A DNA stretch of 6,804 nt, taken from Eubacteriales bacterium (GTDB lineage: Bacteria; Bacillota; Clostridia; Christensenellales; CAG-138). Where the stretch lies: positions 1-6,804 of the forward strand of contig JAUYTF010000053.1 of assembly GCA_030695285.1 (NCBI GenBank). Direction: 5' to 3'. The position numbers and the translations under genes are program-made. Below the pieces are notes generated by a model. That model had not been told where the DNA came from, made no database searches, and worked only from the letters and a program-made list of their open reading frames with translations. Numbering within the stretch: the stretch's first letter is position 1; each line of letters opens with the position of its first letter. This document shows positions 1 through 5,310 of this stretch, one piece after another.

Positions 1-719
1 CGACCTATTGCGGACTCTTCGACCTCATCCGCGCGGTGTTTGCCAACACGCCGGATTCGCGCATGCGCGGCTACAGCAACGGCCGATTCAGTTTCAATGT
101 CAAGGGCGGCCGGTGCGAAGCCTGCAACGGGGACGGCATCATCAAGATCGAGATGCACTTTTTGCCGGATATCTATGTCCCCTGCGAAGTGTGCGGCGGA
201 AAGCGCTATAACCGCGAAACGCTGGAGGTACACTACAAGGGCAAGAACATCTACGATGTGCTGAATATGACGGTGGAGGAAGCGCTTCGCTTCTTTAAGC
301 CGATTCCAAAAATTGCGCGCAAGCTCCAGACGCTGTTCGACGTCGGCCTTGGCTACGTCAAAATCGGACAGCCGAGCACCCAGCTCTCCGGCGGCGAGGC
401 GCAGCGCGTCAAGCTCGCGACGGAACTCAGCCGCAGGGACACGGGCCGCACGCTCTATATCCTCGACGAGCCGACGACTGGCCTGCATGTGGATGACGTC
501 AAGCGCCTGCTGGAGATCCTGCAGCGGCTTTGCGAATCGGGCAGCAGCGTGCTGGTCATCGAGCACAATCTGGACGTGATCAAGTGCGCGGATTATGTGA
601 TCGACCTAGGCCCCGAAGGCGGAAACGCGGGCGGCAATATCGTCGCCACCGGCACACCGGAGGAGGTCGCGCAAGTGGAGGGCAGCTATACGGGGCAGTT
701 CCTGAAGGGCGTACTGTAA
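1..719 (+). CDS. uvrA: UvrABC system protein A (excinuclease ATPase), C-terminal part
   Basis: This is the last 238 residues of UvrA, read in frame from base 3 to a TAA stop at 717-719; the start lies beyond the left edge. UvrA is the DNA-damage-sensing ATPase that loads UvrB in nucleotide excision repair in the cytoplasm. Numbering from the first visible codon, the zinc-finger cysteines are C38, C41, C61 and C64, around the hallmark stretch [14 protein letters not shown]. The ABC signature LSGGEAQ is at 128-134, Walker B LYILDEP at 151-157 and the switch histidine in VIEHNLD at 188. The end, [11 protein letters not shown], matches the usual UvrA C-terminus, so nothing is missing at this side. 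No convincing intrinsic terminator follows, so some read-through into the next gene is possible. Identification is certain from motif content; full length cannot be seen. Confidence 0.98.
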   Translation, partial: TYCGLFDLIRAVFANTPDSRMRGYSNGRFSFNVKGGRCEACNGDGIIKIEMHFLPDIYVPCEVCGGKRYNRETLEVHYKGKNIYDVLNMTVEEALRFFKPIPKIARKLQTLFDVGLGYVKIGQPSTQLSGGEAQRVKLATELSRRDTGRTLYILDEPTTGLHVDDVKRLLEILQRLCESGSSVLVIEHNLDVIKCADYVIDLGPEGGNAGGNIVATGTPEEVAQVEGSYTGQFLKGVL

Positions 720-799
720 AATCGTTGCAAGAACTACGCGCAATCAGACTTTGCCGGAAGCCGTTGCCACAAAAAATATTTGTAACAAAGCTGTGACGA

Positions 800-829
800 A
801 ACGGGGATGCGTATGGGCGCGTTCCCGTT
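800..829. repeat. Inverted repeat upstream of the -10 element
   Basis: AACGGGGA (800-807) faces TTCCCGTT (822-829): eight pairs, one of them G-T, separated by 14 bases. The right arm ends seven bases before the TATAAT at 837. The repeat covers where a -35 element would lie, so it could be an operator. It could also be a weak uvrA terminator, but the sequence after it is not a T-run. Function is inferred only from position. Confidence 0.35.
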
Positions 830-842
830 CGTATTATATAAT
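814..842 (+). promoter_or_regulatory. Putative promoter of the DUF218 membrane protein gene
   Basis: A perfect sigma-A -10 hexamer TATAAT lies at 837-842. The -35 position 17 bases upstream (TGGGCG, 814-819) is a poor match to TTGACA, so the promoter may need an activator or depend mainly on the -10. It would give a leader of about 80 bases before the ATG at 930. That leader carries a palindrome and a hairpin next to the ribosome binding site. Confidence 0.5.
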
Positions 843-886
843 GCTGGTGCCACACATTTAGGTTTGGCAAAAGATACATTCGAATA

Positions 887-917
887 TTCGCGCTGACTGC
901 AACAGTCAGCCTTCGAA
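887..917 (+). promoter_or_regulatory. Leader stem-loop abutting the ribosome binding site
   Basis: GCTGACTG (892-899) and CAGTCAGC (903-910) form a perfect eight-pair stem with a CAA loop. Beyond a small internal loop (C891 against 911-913), TTCG (887-890) can pair with CGAA (914-917), giving about 12 pairs. The outer pairing includes the first bases of the ribosome binding site GAAAGGAAAG at 915-924, which serves the ATG at 930. No T-run follows, so it is not a terminator. It may tune translation or mRNA stability. The pairing is seen directly; the role is inferred. Confidence 0.5.
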
Positions 918-929
918 AGGAAAGAAACA

Positions 930-1778
930 ATGTATACCAGATGGAGACTCTATATTTTAGCCGTGTTTGTAATCGTGATCGGCGTGCTGCTCTTTGGCTG
1001 CCGCATCTGGCGCAAGCGCGGACATTCCTTCAGCGCGCTGCGCGAATTCTTCCTCATCCTTGGCGTGGTGCTCATCGTCGAGACGCTGATTGTTTCCACG
1101 CTCTCCAACTATAACCTCGGTGTGATTCTGCCCGCGTTCTTTGGCGTGCCGCTTGTGTTTCTCGCGCTCGTGCTGCCGAAGATGGACAAGGGGTTTCTGA
1201 AGTTTCTCAAATGGCTGATTGCCGGCTGCTACACCGTCGCCATCGGCATTTTCCTCGTATGCGGGTTTTTGATGATCCGCGCTAGCAGCGAGGGCGAGCG
1301 CGTGGAGGCGGACGCGATCATCGTGCTCGGCGCGGCGGTACACGGGGACAAGGTGACCTGGGTGCTCGAAAACCGCCTCAATACCGCGATGGCGTATATG
1401 GAAGCGCACCCGAACGCCATCTGTATCGTCTCCGGCGGCCAGGGTCCTGGCGAAACCGTCACCGAAGGCTCCGCGATGAAGAAATATATGGTAGAGCGCG
1501 GCATGGACGAGAACCGCATTTATGCTGAAGAGCAGGCAACGAACACCAAGGAGAACTTTGAGAACTCCAAGGCGATTATAGACGAAGCAATAGGAGAAGG
1601 TGCGCGCATCGCGTTTGTGACCACGAATTTTCACGTCTACCGCGCGGGACAGGTTGCAAAGGAAAAGGGGGTCAACGCCGTAGGCATCCCGGCAAACGAC
1701 GTGTGGTATCTGCGGCTTAACAATTTCCTGCGCGAGTGCGTGGGCATCTGCGTCTATGCGCTCAGGGGCGATATTTAG
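930..1778 (+). CDS. DUF218/YdcF (SanA/ElyC-like) domain membrane protein
   Basis: The protein has 282 residues and starts at an ATG preceded by GAAAGGA with 8-base spacing. Four hydrophobic segments fill the N-terminal part (about residues 7-23, 38-57, 62-82 and 92-116). A DUF218 domain follows at roughly 126-265. Family features seen are the strand DAIIVLGA (128-135), the glycine-rich SGGQGPGE (168-175), an acidic E179, the helix start EEQATNTKENF (200-210) and FVTTNFHVYRA (229-239). The fold is that of E. coli YdcF, SanA and ElyC. YdcF is reported to bind S-adenosylmethionine, and SanA and ElyC affect envelope integrity; the exact reaction is unknown. Several membrane helices before the domain are common in Bacillota members. 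It sits 103 bases before uppP on the same strand with no clear terminator between, so co-transcription with a second promoter inside is likely. Family is confident; function is not, so no symbol is given. Confidence 0.88.
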   Translation: MYTRWRLYILAVFVIVIGVLLFGCRIWRKRGHSFSALREFFLILGVVLIVETLIVSTLSNYNLGVILPAFFGVPLVFLALVLPKMDKGFLKFLKWLIAGCYTVAIGIFLVCGFLMIRASSEGERVEADAIIVLGAAVHGDKVTWVLENRLNTAMAYMEAHPNAICIVSGGQGPGETVTEGSAMKKYMVERGMDENRIYAEEQATNTKENFENSKAIIDEAIGEGARIAFVTTNFHVYRAGQVAKEKGVNAVGIPANDVWYLRLNNFLRECVGICVYALRGDI

Positions 1779-1803
1779 CCGCAGAAAGCGACGGCGAAAC
1801 AAA

Positions 1804-1813
1804 GCGTATACGC
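1804..1813. promoter_or_regulatory. Palindrome next to the uppP -35 element
   Basis: GCGTATACGC is a perfect ten-base palindrome ending one base before the -35 hexamer TTGCGA at 1815. The position suits a regulator-binding site. No known operator consensus was recognised, and a ten-base palindrome can arise by chance. Confidence 0.25.
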
Positions 1814-1814
1814 C

Positions 1815-1843
1815 TTGCGAATCGTGCGAAACGCGTGTATGAT
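1815..1843 (+). promoter_or_regulatory. uppP promoter (sigma-A type)
   Basis: TTGCGA (1815-1820) and TATGAT (1838-1843) are separated by exactly 17 bases. Transcription would begin near 1850, after the in-frame ATG at 1846 but well before the ATG at 1882. This supports 1882 as the uppP start. It would give uppP expression independent of the upstream DUF218 gene. Confidence 0.65.
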
Positions 1844-1881
1844 GTATGGGAATATTGAGAAACGGATCATACGAGGTTGTT

Positions 1882-2718
1882 ATGACGATTTGGATTGCGA
1901 TGCTGCTGGGGTTTGTGCAGGGCCTCACCGAGTTTTTGCCGGTGAGCAGCAGCGGGCATCTGCTCCTGATACAAAAGATGTTTGGCATTACGGAAGGGGC
2001 GTTGTTCTTTACCGTGATGTTGCATCTAGCAACATTGGTCGCAGTGATCATCGTCTATTGGGAGATCATAGCCGCGCTCATCAAAAAGCCGTTCCAAAAA
2101 ACCGTCGGGCTGCTGATTGTCGCAACCATCCCCGCCGTCGGCATCGCACTACTCATTAAGATGATTGCGCCTGTTGATGCATTTTTCACCGCCGCGGAAG
2201 GCGGGCAGTATCTCGGCTTTGGATTTTTACTCACTTCGGTACTGCTGCTGGTGAGCGACAATATCCGCCTGACCACGACGGACGAGGAAGGGAACCGTAT
2301 TCCGAGAAAAGGCAAAAAGTTCAAAGATATGCGCGTGACCGACGCGCTCGTGATCGGCTGTATGCAGGGAGTGGGCATTCTGCCCGGCGTGTCGCGCTCC
2401 GGCAGTACGATCTCCGGTGCGTTGTTTGCGGGGCTAAATCGCAAAACCGCGGCGGATTTCTCGTTTCTGATGTCGATTCCGGCGATCATCGGCGGCGCGG
2501 TGTTCGAGATTCCGGATGCGATTGCGACCGGCATGAGCGGCCTTCACTGGACCACGCTTGTCGCGGGTATGCTGGTTGCTGGCATGACAGGGTATTTTGC
2601 CATAAAGCTGATGATCGCTGCCGTCAAAAAAAAGAAGCTCTGGGGATTCGCGGTATACACCGCCGTGCTCGGCGCGCTGGTGCTAATCGACCAGTTTGCA
2701 ACGCATTATTTCTTTTGA
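1882..2718 (+). CDS. uppP: Undecaprenyl-diphosphatase (bacitracin resistance protein BacA/UppP)
   Basis: This integral membrane enzyme dephosphorylates undecaprenyl pyrophosphate to the monophosphate, regenerating the lipid carrier for peptidoglycan and other wall polymers; extra copies give bacitracin resistance in other bacteria. The 278-residue length fits the family (about 265-280). The first signature, GFVQGLTEFLPVSSSGH (10-26), holds Q13, E17, S22-S24 and H26. The second, LPGVSRSGSTISG (167-179), contains the key R172. FSFLMSIPAIIGGA is the conserved segment after it. Q13 replaces the first glutamate of E. coli BacA, which the (E/Q)xxxE motif allows. The start at 1882 is chosen because ACGAGG lies five bases upstream and it begins MTIWIAMLLGFVQG like relatives. 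An in-frame ATG at 1846 would lie upstream of the predicted transcript start. A strong terminator follows the stop. Confidence 0.96.
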   Translation: MTIWIAMLLGFVQGLTEFLPVSSSGHLLLIQKMFGITEGALFFTVMLHLATLVAVIIVYWEIIAALIKKPFQKTVGLLIVATIPAVGIALLIKMIAPVDAFFTAAEGGQYLGFGFLLTSVLLLVSDNIRLTTTDEEGNRIPRKGKKFKDMRVTDALVIGCMQGVGILPGVSRSGSTISGALFAGLNRKTAADFSFLMSIPAIIGGAVFEIPDAIATGMSGLHWTTLVAGMLVAGMTGYFAIKLMIAAVKKKKLWGFAVYTAVLGALVLIDQFATHYFF

Positions 2719-2732
2719 GCATGGCAAAGAAT

Positions 2733-2768
2733 AACCGGCGGGGTGAAAGCCTCGCCGGTTTTGTGTTT
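2733..2768 (+). terminator. Intrinsic terminator of uppP
   Basis: AACCGGCG (2733-2740) pairs perfectly with CGCCGGTT (2753-2760). Three inner pairs (GGG against CCT, one G-T) extend the stem to 11 pairs around a six-base loop. The tract TTTTGTGTTTGTG follows on the + strand. It begins 14 bases after the uppP stop. On the minus strand the hairpin is followed by TATTCTTT, so it may also weakly stop the converging GNAT transcript. Confidence 0.9.
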
Positions 2769-2821
2769 GTGTTGATGGTGTGTTTCCAATCTCTCGGTTA
2801 TTTTCGATCTGGAAAGAAAGC

Positions 2822-3367
2822 TTAGTCTTTGGATGTATCCGCCTCTTTTTTTAGCCGCCCTACGCACCGCACCTCTTCGAGCGGAATCACGATGGTCTCC
2901 GTCTGGCGTGTGCCGTCGCGCAGGAGCCCGTGCGATTCGTAAAACGAAACCGCGCGGTGATTCTCCTCCAGCACCCAGCAGCAGATGCGCAGAAATCCCG
3001 CGTTTGCGGACTCGCGCTTGAGAAAATCGAGCAGCATTGTACCATATCCCCGCCGCCAGACCGCGGGCAAAAAATAAAAGAAGCTAAACTCTGCGGCATC
3101 CGGCATATCATCATTTCTCGCGCGATGCAGGCTCGCGGCTCCGACAGTAGAGCCGTTTTCACAGAGCACGAAATAGCGCATGTGCGAGACGCGGATGAGC
3201 CCCTCACGCAGGCGTTTTGTCTTGTCCTCCTCGCGAATCGTGTCGAGGTAGCGCTGTGGAACGATGCCAACATACGCCGCCTTCCAAGCCTCATTGATGA
3301 TGTGCGCGATGGCGGGGATGTCCGCATCCGTCGCCTGCCGTATTTCGATGATTGGCTGCTGCGGCAT
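2822..3367 (-). CDS. GNAT family N-acetyltransferase
   Basis: The 181-residue protein starts at an ATG (3367-3365) with a near-perfect AAAGGAGG seven bases upstream, so the start is secure. It has the GNAT fold: an N-terminal strand-helix unit with INEAWKAAYVGIVPQRYL (24-41) typical of the subgroup, and the acetyl-CoA pyrophosphate loop WRRGYGTMLLDFL (104-116). The C-terminal ENHRAVSFYESHGL (135-148) carries the usual asparagine and tyrosine of motif B. Members acetylate an amine using acetyl-CoA; the substrate here (small molecule, antibiotic, peptide or protein N-terminus) cannot be told from sequence. The last 20 residues or so are charged (RLKKEADTSKD) and probably flexible. The PH-like membrane protein gene ends 44 bases upstream on the same strand, suggesting one transcript. 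The gene converges on uppP. Confidence 0.93.
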   Translation of the reverse strand: MPQQPIIEIRQATDADIPAIAHIINEAWKAAYVGIVPQRYLDTIREEDKTKRLREGLIRVSHMRYFVLCENGSTVGAASLHRARNDDMPDAAEFSFFYFLPAVWRRGYGTMLLDFLKRESANAGFLRICCWVLEENHRAVSFYESHGLLRDGTRQTETIVIPLEEVRCVGRLKKEADTSKD

Positions 3368-3411
3368 TCTCTCGCCTCCTTTCGAAACAAGGGTTGAAAT
3401 CGAATCTGCCC

Positions 3412-3918
3412 CTATCGTTTCGTTTTCACTATCGCATCCAAATTTTCAATCTCCAAATCGCAATATTTCGAAATCGCCTCCGGTAACCCTTTGCGGTATT
3501 GCACGCCGAATGCGCGGGAGTTGAATTCGGCGCGCCCTCTCACCTGGCGCGGTGCTTCATCCGCGTAAAACACGAGATAGCTGCCTTTCGTCACCCTGCC
3601 GTAGAGGTCGGTCGCGAGTATGACGCGCCGCACATCTGACCACGCGAGGCGATAGCGCAGGCCGTGCTTTTGATAGCTTACGCCGCGCTTGGAGAGGATA
3701 AACCGAATCGAGCCAAACCCGAACAGCTCCAGATACACGGGAATCAGCATGAAAACAAGCACGATCGCCAGCAGCGCGTATTCCAGCGCTTGCATCACGG
3801 AAAAATACCGAAACGGCGTGCGGTTTCTCTGAAGCAGCAGAAAAAAGGAGACCGCGAACAACTCGATCAGCAGATAGGTGAGTATGGTTGTGCGCGGGGA
3901 AACGGTGCGGAGTTTCAT
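3412..3918 (-). CDS. Two-helix membrane protein with PH-like C-terminal domain, function unknown
   Basis: The protein has 168 residues. The start ATG (3918-3916) is chosen because AAAGGA sits seven bases upstream; the frame stays open to an ATG at 4053, but that stretch is unlike a protein N-terminus and crosses hairpins. Two hydrophobic helices (about 11-29 and 44-66) are joined by a short basic loop (QRNRTPFRYF). They are followed by a soluble region (about 67-155) with alternating short strands: FGSIRFILSKRGVSYQ, YRLAWSDVRRVILATD and GSYLVFYAD. The pattern of a turn, RGVSY, then LAWSDVRRV resembles bacterial PH-like (bPH) domains that follow membrane helix pairs. This resemblance is by pattern only. 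It probably sits in the cytoplasmic membrane with the domain in the cytoplasm. Its partner or substrate is unknown; the following gene is a GNAT acetyltransferase, 44 bases downstream. Confidence 0.75.
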   Translation of the reverse strand: MKLRTVSPRTTILTYLLIELFAVSFFLLLQRNRTPFRYFSVMQALEYALLAIVLVFMLIPVYLELFGFGSIRFILSKRGVSYQKHGLRYRLAWSDVRRVILATDLYGRVTKGSYLVFYADEAPRQVRGRAEFNSRAFGVQYRKGLPEAISKYCDLEIENLDAIVKTKR

Positions 3919-3969
3919 CTTGGTGTCCTTTCGACATTGAACGCAATGAGGTATTGACATTTTATATAG

Positions 3970-3988
3970 GGGCGGAAACCATCCGCCC
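3970..3988. repeat. Short GC-rich hairpin in the gap before the PH-like gene
   Basis: GGGCGGA (3970-3976) and TCCGCCC (3982-3988) form a perfect seven-pair stem with a five-base loop. On the minus strand it is followed by CTATATAAAATG rather than a T-run, so it is a poor terminator. That AT-rich tract could hold a -10 (TATATA or TATAAA) for the PH-like gene, but no matching -35 is visible. Confidence 0.35.
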
Positions 3989-4011
3989 GCCACTGCCACG
4001 CAGTCTTGTGC

Positions 4012-4040
4012 GAAAGGAGCTGCCATTGCTGGACAGCCCC
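4012..4040 (-). terminator. Probable terminator of the yhaM-like gene
   Basis: Read on the minus strand, GGGGCTG pairs with CAGCTCC (one G-T pair). Inside, after one bulged T, CCA pairs with TGG around a GCAA tetraloop of the GNRA type, giving ten pairs. TTTCG follows. It begins 26 bases after the stop of the exoribonuclease gene. The T-tract is short, so termination may be partial, with read-through into the PH-like gene. Confidence 0.55.
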
Positions 4041-4065
4041 AAGGTTCTTGCATGGTTTGGGTGAA

Positions 4066-5043
4066 TTACTTGCTCTCGCCCTTTTTCAGATGTCCGTGTC
4101 CGTGGCAATAGATCTGGCGGTTGTCCAGCGCCCACTGCCGCTCGGAAAACGCGCCGACGGAGACGCCGGAGAGCGCATCAAACATCTCATACATCTTGCT
4201 GTCTAATAGGTCGATCTCCGCGAGCACTTCCGCCTCGGGGAACATCGGTAGTTTCGGGCTGCCAAACTCCGCCTGCCCGTGGTGCGCCAGCAGCATGTGC
4301 TCTACCAGCATGGCAGTCTCTTCCGCAACGCCAAGCAGTTCGCACGCGGCGGTTACATCCGAAATGCCGATGGAGATGTGGCCTACTAGCCTGCCGCGCG
4401 TGGTGTATCCGCTCGCGATACCGAGCTCGCCCGTCTCCAGCTCCTTGAGCTTGCCAATGTCGTGGAGAATCGCGCCTGTGTAGACGAGATCCCCGTCCAG
4501 CGCGGGATAGATGTCGATGATCGCCTTGGCGAGCTTGGTCAGCGTCCACGTGTGGTGCAGCCAGCCGCCGCGCGTTGCGTGGTGCAGCTTCACCGCTGCG
4601 GGATAGAACAGGAGCCTTTCTTTGTTTTCCCGCATCATGTATTGCACGAGGCGGCGAAGGTCGTCGTCCGCAAAGCTTTCCGCAAGGGAAAAGAGCTCAT
4701 CGTAGAGCCAGGCGGGATCAAACGGCGAACAGGGGAGCAGCTTTGCCATATCAACGTCGTCATCCGGCATGGTATGGCGAATCTTGTCGAGCTTGAGCTG
4801 TTCGGTGTCCTTCCAGATGTTGACGGAGCCGCGCACCTTCACCACGTCGTTTGCTTCAAACACGCCGTGCAGTTCTTTATTATAATCCCAGAGCTTGGCG
4901 GCGCAGTCGCCTTCCGAGTCTGCCAGGATGAGGTCGAGATATTCTGTTCCCTTGATATTGGTCTTCACACTCGTGCTTTTGACCAGGCAAAACCCCTCAA
5001 AAGATTGTCCATTGCTTTCGTTTAATAACCGCATGCGGCCCAT
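4066..5043 (-). CDS. yhaM: YhaM-type 3'-5' exoribonuclease (OB-fold plus HD domain)
   Basis: The 325-residue protein is close to the B. subtilis YhaM length (about 314). YhaM is a metal-dependent 3'-5' exonuclease acting on RNA and single-stranded DNA in the cytoplasm. An OB-fold nucleic-acid-binding domain lies at about 15-92. The HD phosphohydrolase domain follows at about 150-285, with metal-ligand candidates H163/H164, the HD pair H194-D195 in GAILHDIGK, H222, H249, H254/H255 and D278. The stretch HHGQAEFGSPKLPMFPEA (254-271) is characteristic of the family. The start at 5043 has AAGGGGGA seven bases upstream. The frame is open to 5406, but those residues are not family-like and overlap mnmG. 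An ATG nine bases inside (MRLL) is possible but lacks its own site. The end, CHGHGHLKKGESK, has three alternating histidines. It is divergent from mnmG. Confidence 0.93.
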   Translation of the reverse strand: MGRMRLLNESNGQSFEGFCLVKSTSVKTNIKGTEYLDLILADSEGDCAAKLWDYNKELHGVFEANDVVKVRGSVNIWKDTEQLKLDKIRHTMPDDDVDMAKLLPCSPFDPAWLYDELFSLAESFADDDLRRLVQYMMRENKERLLFYPAAVKLHHATRGGWLHHTWTLTKLAKAIIDIYPALDGDLVYTGAILHDIGKLKELETGELGIASGYTTRGRLVGHISIGISDVTAACELLGVAEETAMLVEHMLLAHHGQAEFGSPKLPMFPEAEVLAEIDLLDSKMYEMFDALSGVSVGAFSERQWALDNRQIYCHGHGHLKKGESK

Positions 5044-5089
5044 GGCTGTGTCCCCCTTGTTCGTTGCGCATCGGACAGGCAGTTTGTGC

Positions 5090-5102
5090 GTTGCCCGGCA
5101 AC
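5090..5102. promoter_or_regulatory. Perfect palindrome in the yhaM leader
   Basis: GTTGCC (5090-5095) and GGCAAC (5097-5102) are a perfect inverted repeat around one C. It lies 12-24 bases downstream of the likely yhaM transcript start and upstream of its ribosome binding site. That position fits a repressor operator or a small hairpin (five pairs with a CCG loop). No known operator consensus was recognised. Confidence 0.3.
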
Positions 5103-5120
5103 ATTCTATTGTTTTTTTAC

Positions 5121-5151
5121 AGTATAGCATATTTGCAGCAGGTTCTGGCAA
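5121..5151 (-). promoter_or_regulatory. Promoter of the yhaM-like gene
   Basis: On the minus strand, TGCTATACT (5129-5121) is an extended -10 element. TTGCCA (5151-5146) is a possible -35 with a spacer of 19 bases, longer than ideal, which the extended -10 may offset. Transcription would begin near 5114, giving a leader of about 70 bases. Confidence 0.55.
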
Positions 5152-5158
5152 CCCGTGC

Positions 5159-5200
5159 GTCAAAGCGGTCAAAAACCGCCCGCCCGACAGACCGGTCAAA
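5159..5200. repeat. Three GTCAAA direct repeats between divergent promoters
   Basis: GTCAAA occurs at 5159-5164, 5168-5173 and 5195-5200, with offsets of 9 and 27 bases. The last two are part of an identical eight-mer, CGGTCAAA. They lie between the -35 elements of yhaM and mnmG, where a shared regulator would bind. Chance is possible for such short words. Confidence 0.3.
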
Positions 5201-5212
5201 CGACAAAGCGCG

Positions 5213-5241
5213 TTGCCGGAATCTCTCGCTTGTGGTAAAAT
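5213..5241 (+). promoter_or_regulatory. mnmG promoter (sigma-A type, extended -10)
   Basis: TTGCCG (5213-5218) and TAAAAT (5236-5241) are separated by 17 bases. A TG two bases before the -10 hexamer (TGGTAAAAT) makes it an extended element. Transcription would start near 5248, giving a leader of about 60 bases before the ATG at 5311. Confidence 0.7.
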
Positions 5242-5310
5242 GCGCGTGTGCATCGCGCGGGGAAATACACAAGCGCGCGCCTTCACGGAATGGAACAAAG
5301 AAGACCGGAT

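Noticed and set aside
769..789. ACAAA, TTTGT and ACAAA alternating repeats after uvrA, as a possible uvrA terminator
   Set aside because: The arms are only five A/T-rich pairs with no GC stem or T-run, so they cannot form a stable terminator.
957..2051. A 364-codon open frame on the minus strand
   Set aside because: It is antisense to the DUF218 gene and the start of uppP, both strongly supported. Its product is arginine, histidine and alanine rich with no known motif.
2782..2816. TTTCCA / TGGAAA inverted repeat between uppP and the GNAT gene
   Set aside because: It has only six pairs around a loop of more than 20 bases, with no T-run. A much stronger hairpin nearby explains termination.
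3954..3982. TTGACA on the + strand as a promoter -35
   Set aside because: No -10-like hexamer lies 16-18 bases downstream, and no + strand gene follows until mnmG.
3919..4053. N-terminal extension of the PH-like membrane protein
   Set aside because: No ribosome binding site was seen for it, and it would translate through two hairpins. The ATG at 3918 has AAAGGA at ideal spacing.
4462..5025. A 187-codon + strand open frame
   Set aside because: It is a shadow of the yhaM-like gene, with no family resemblance and no supporting ribosome binding site noticed.
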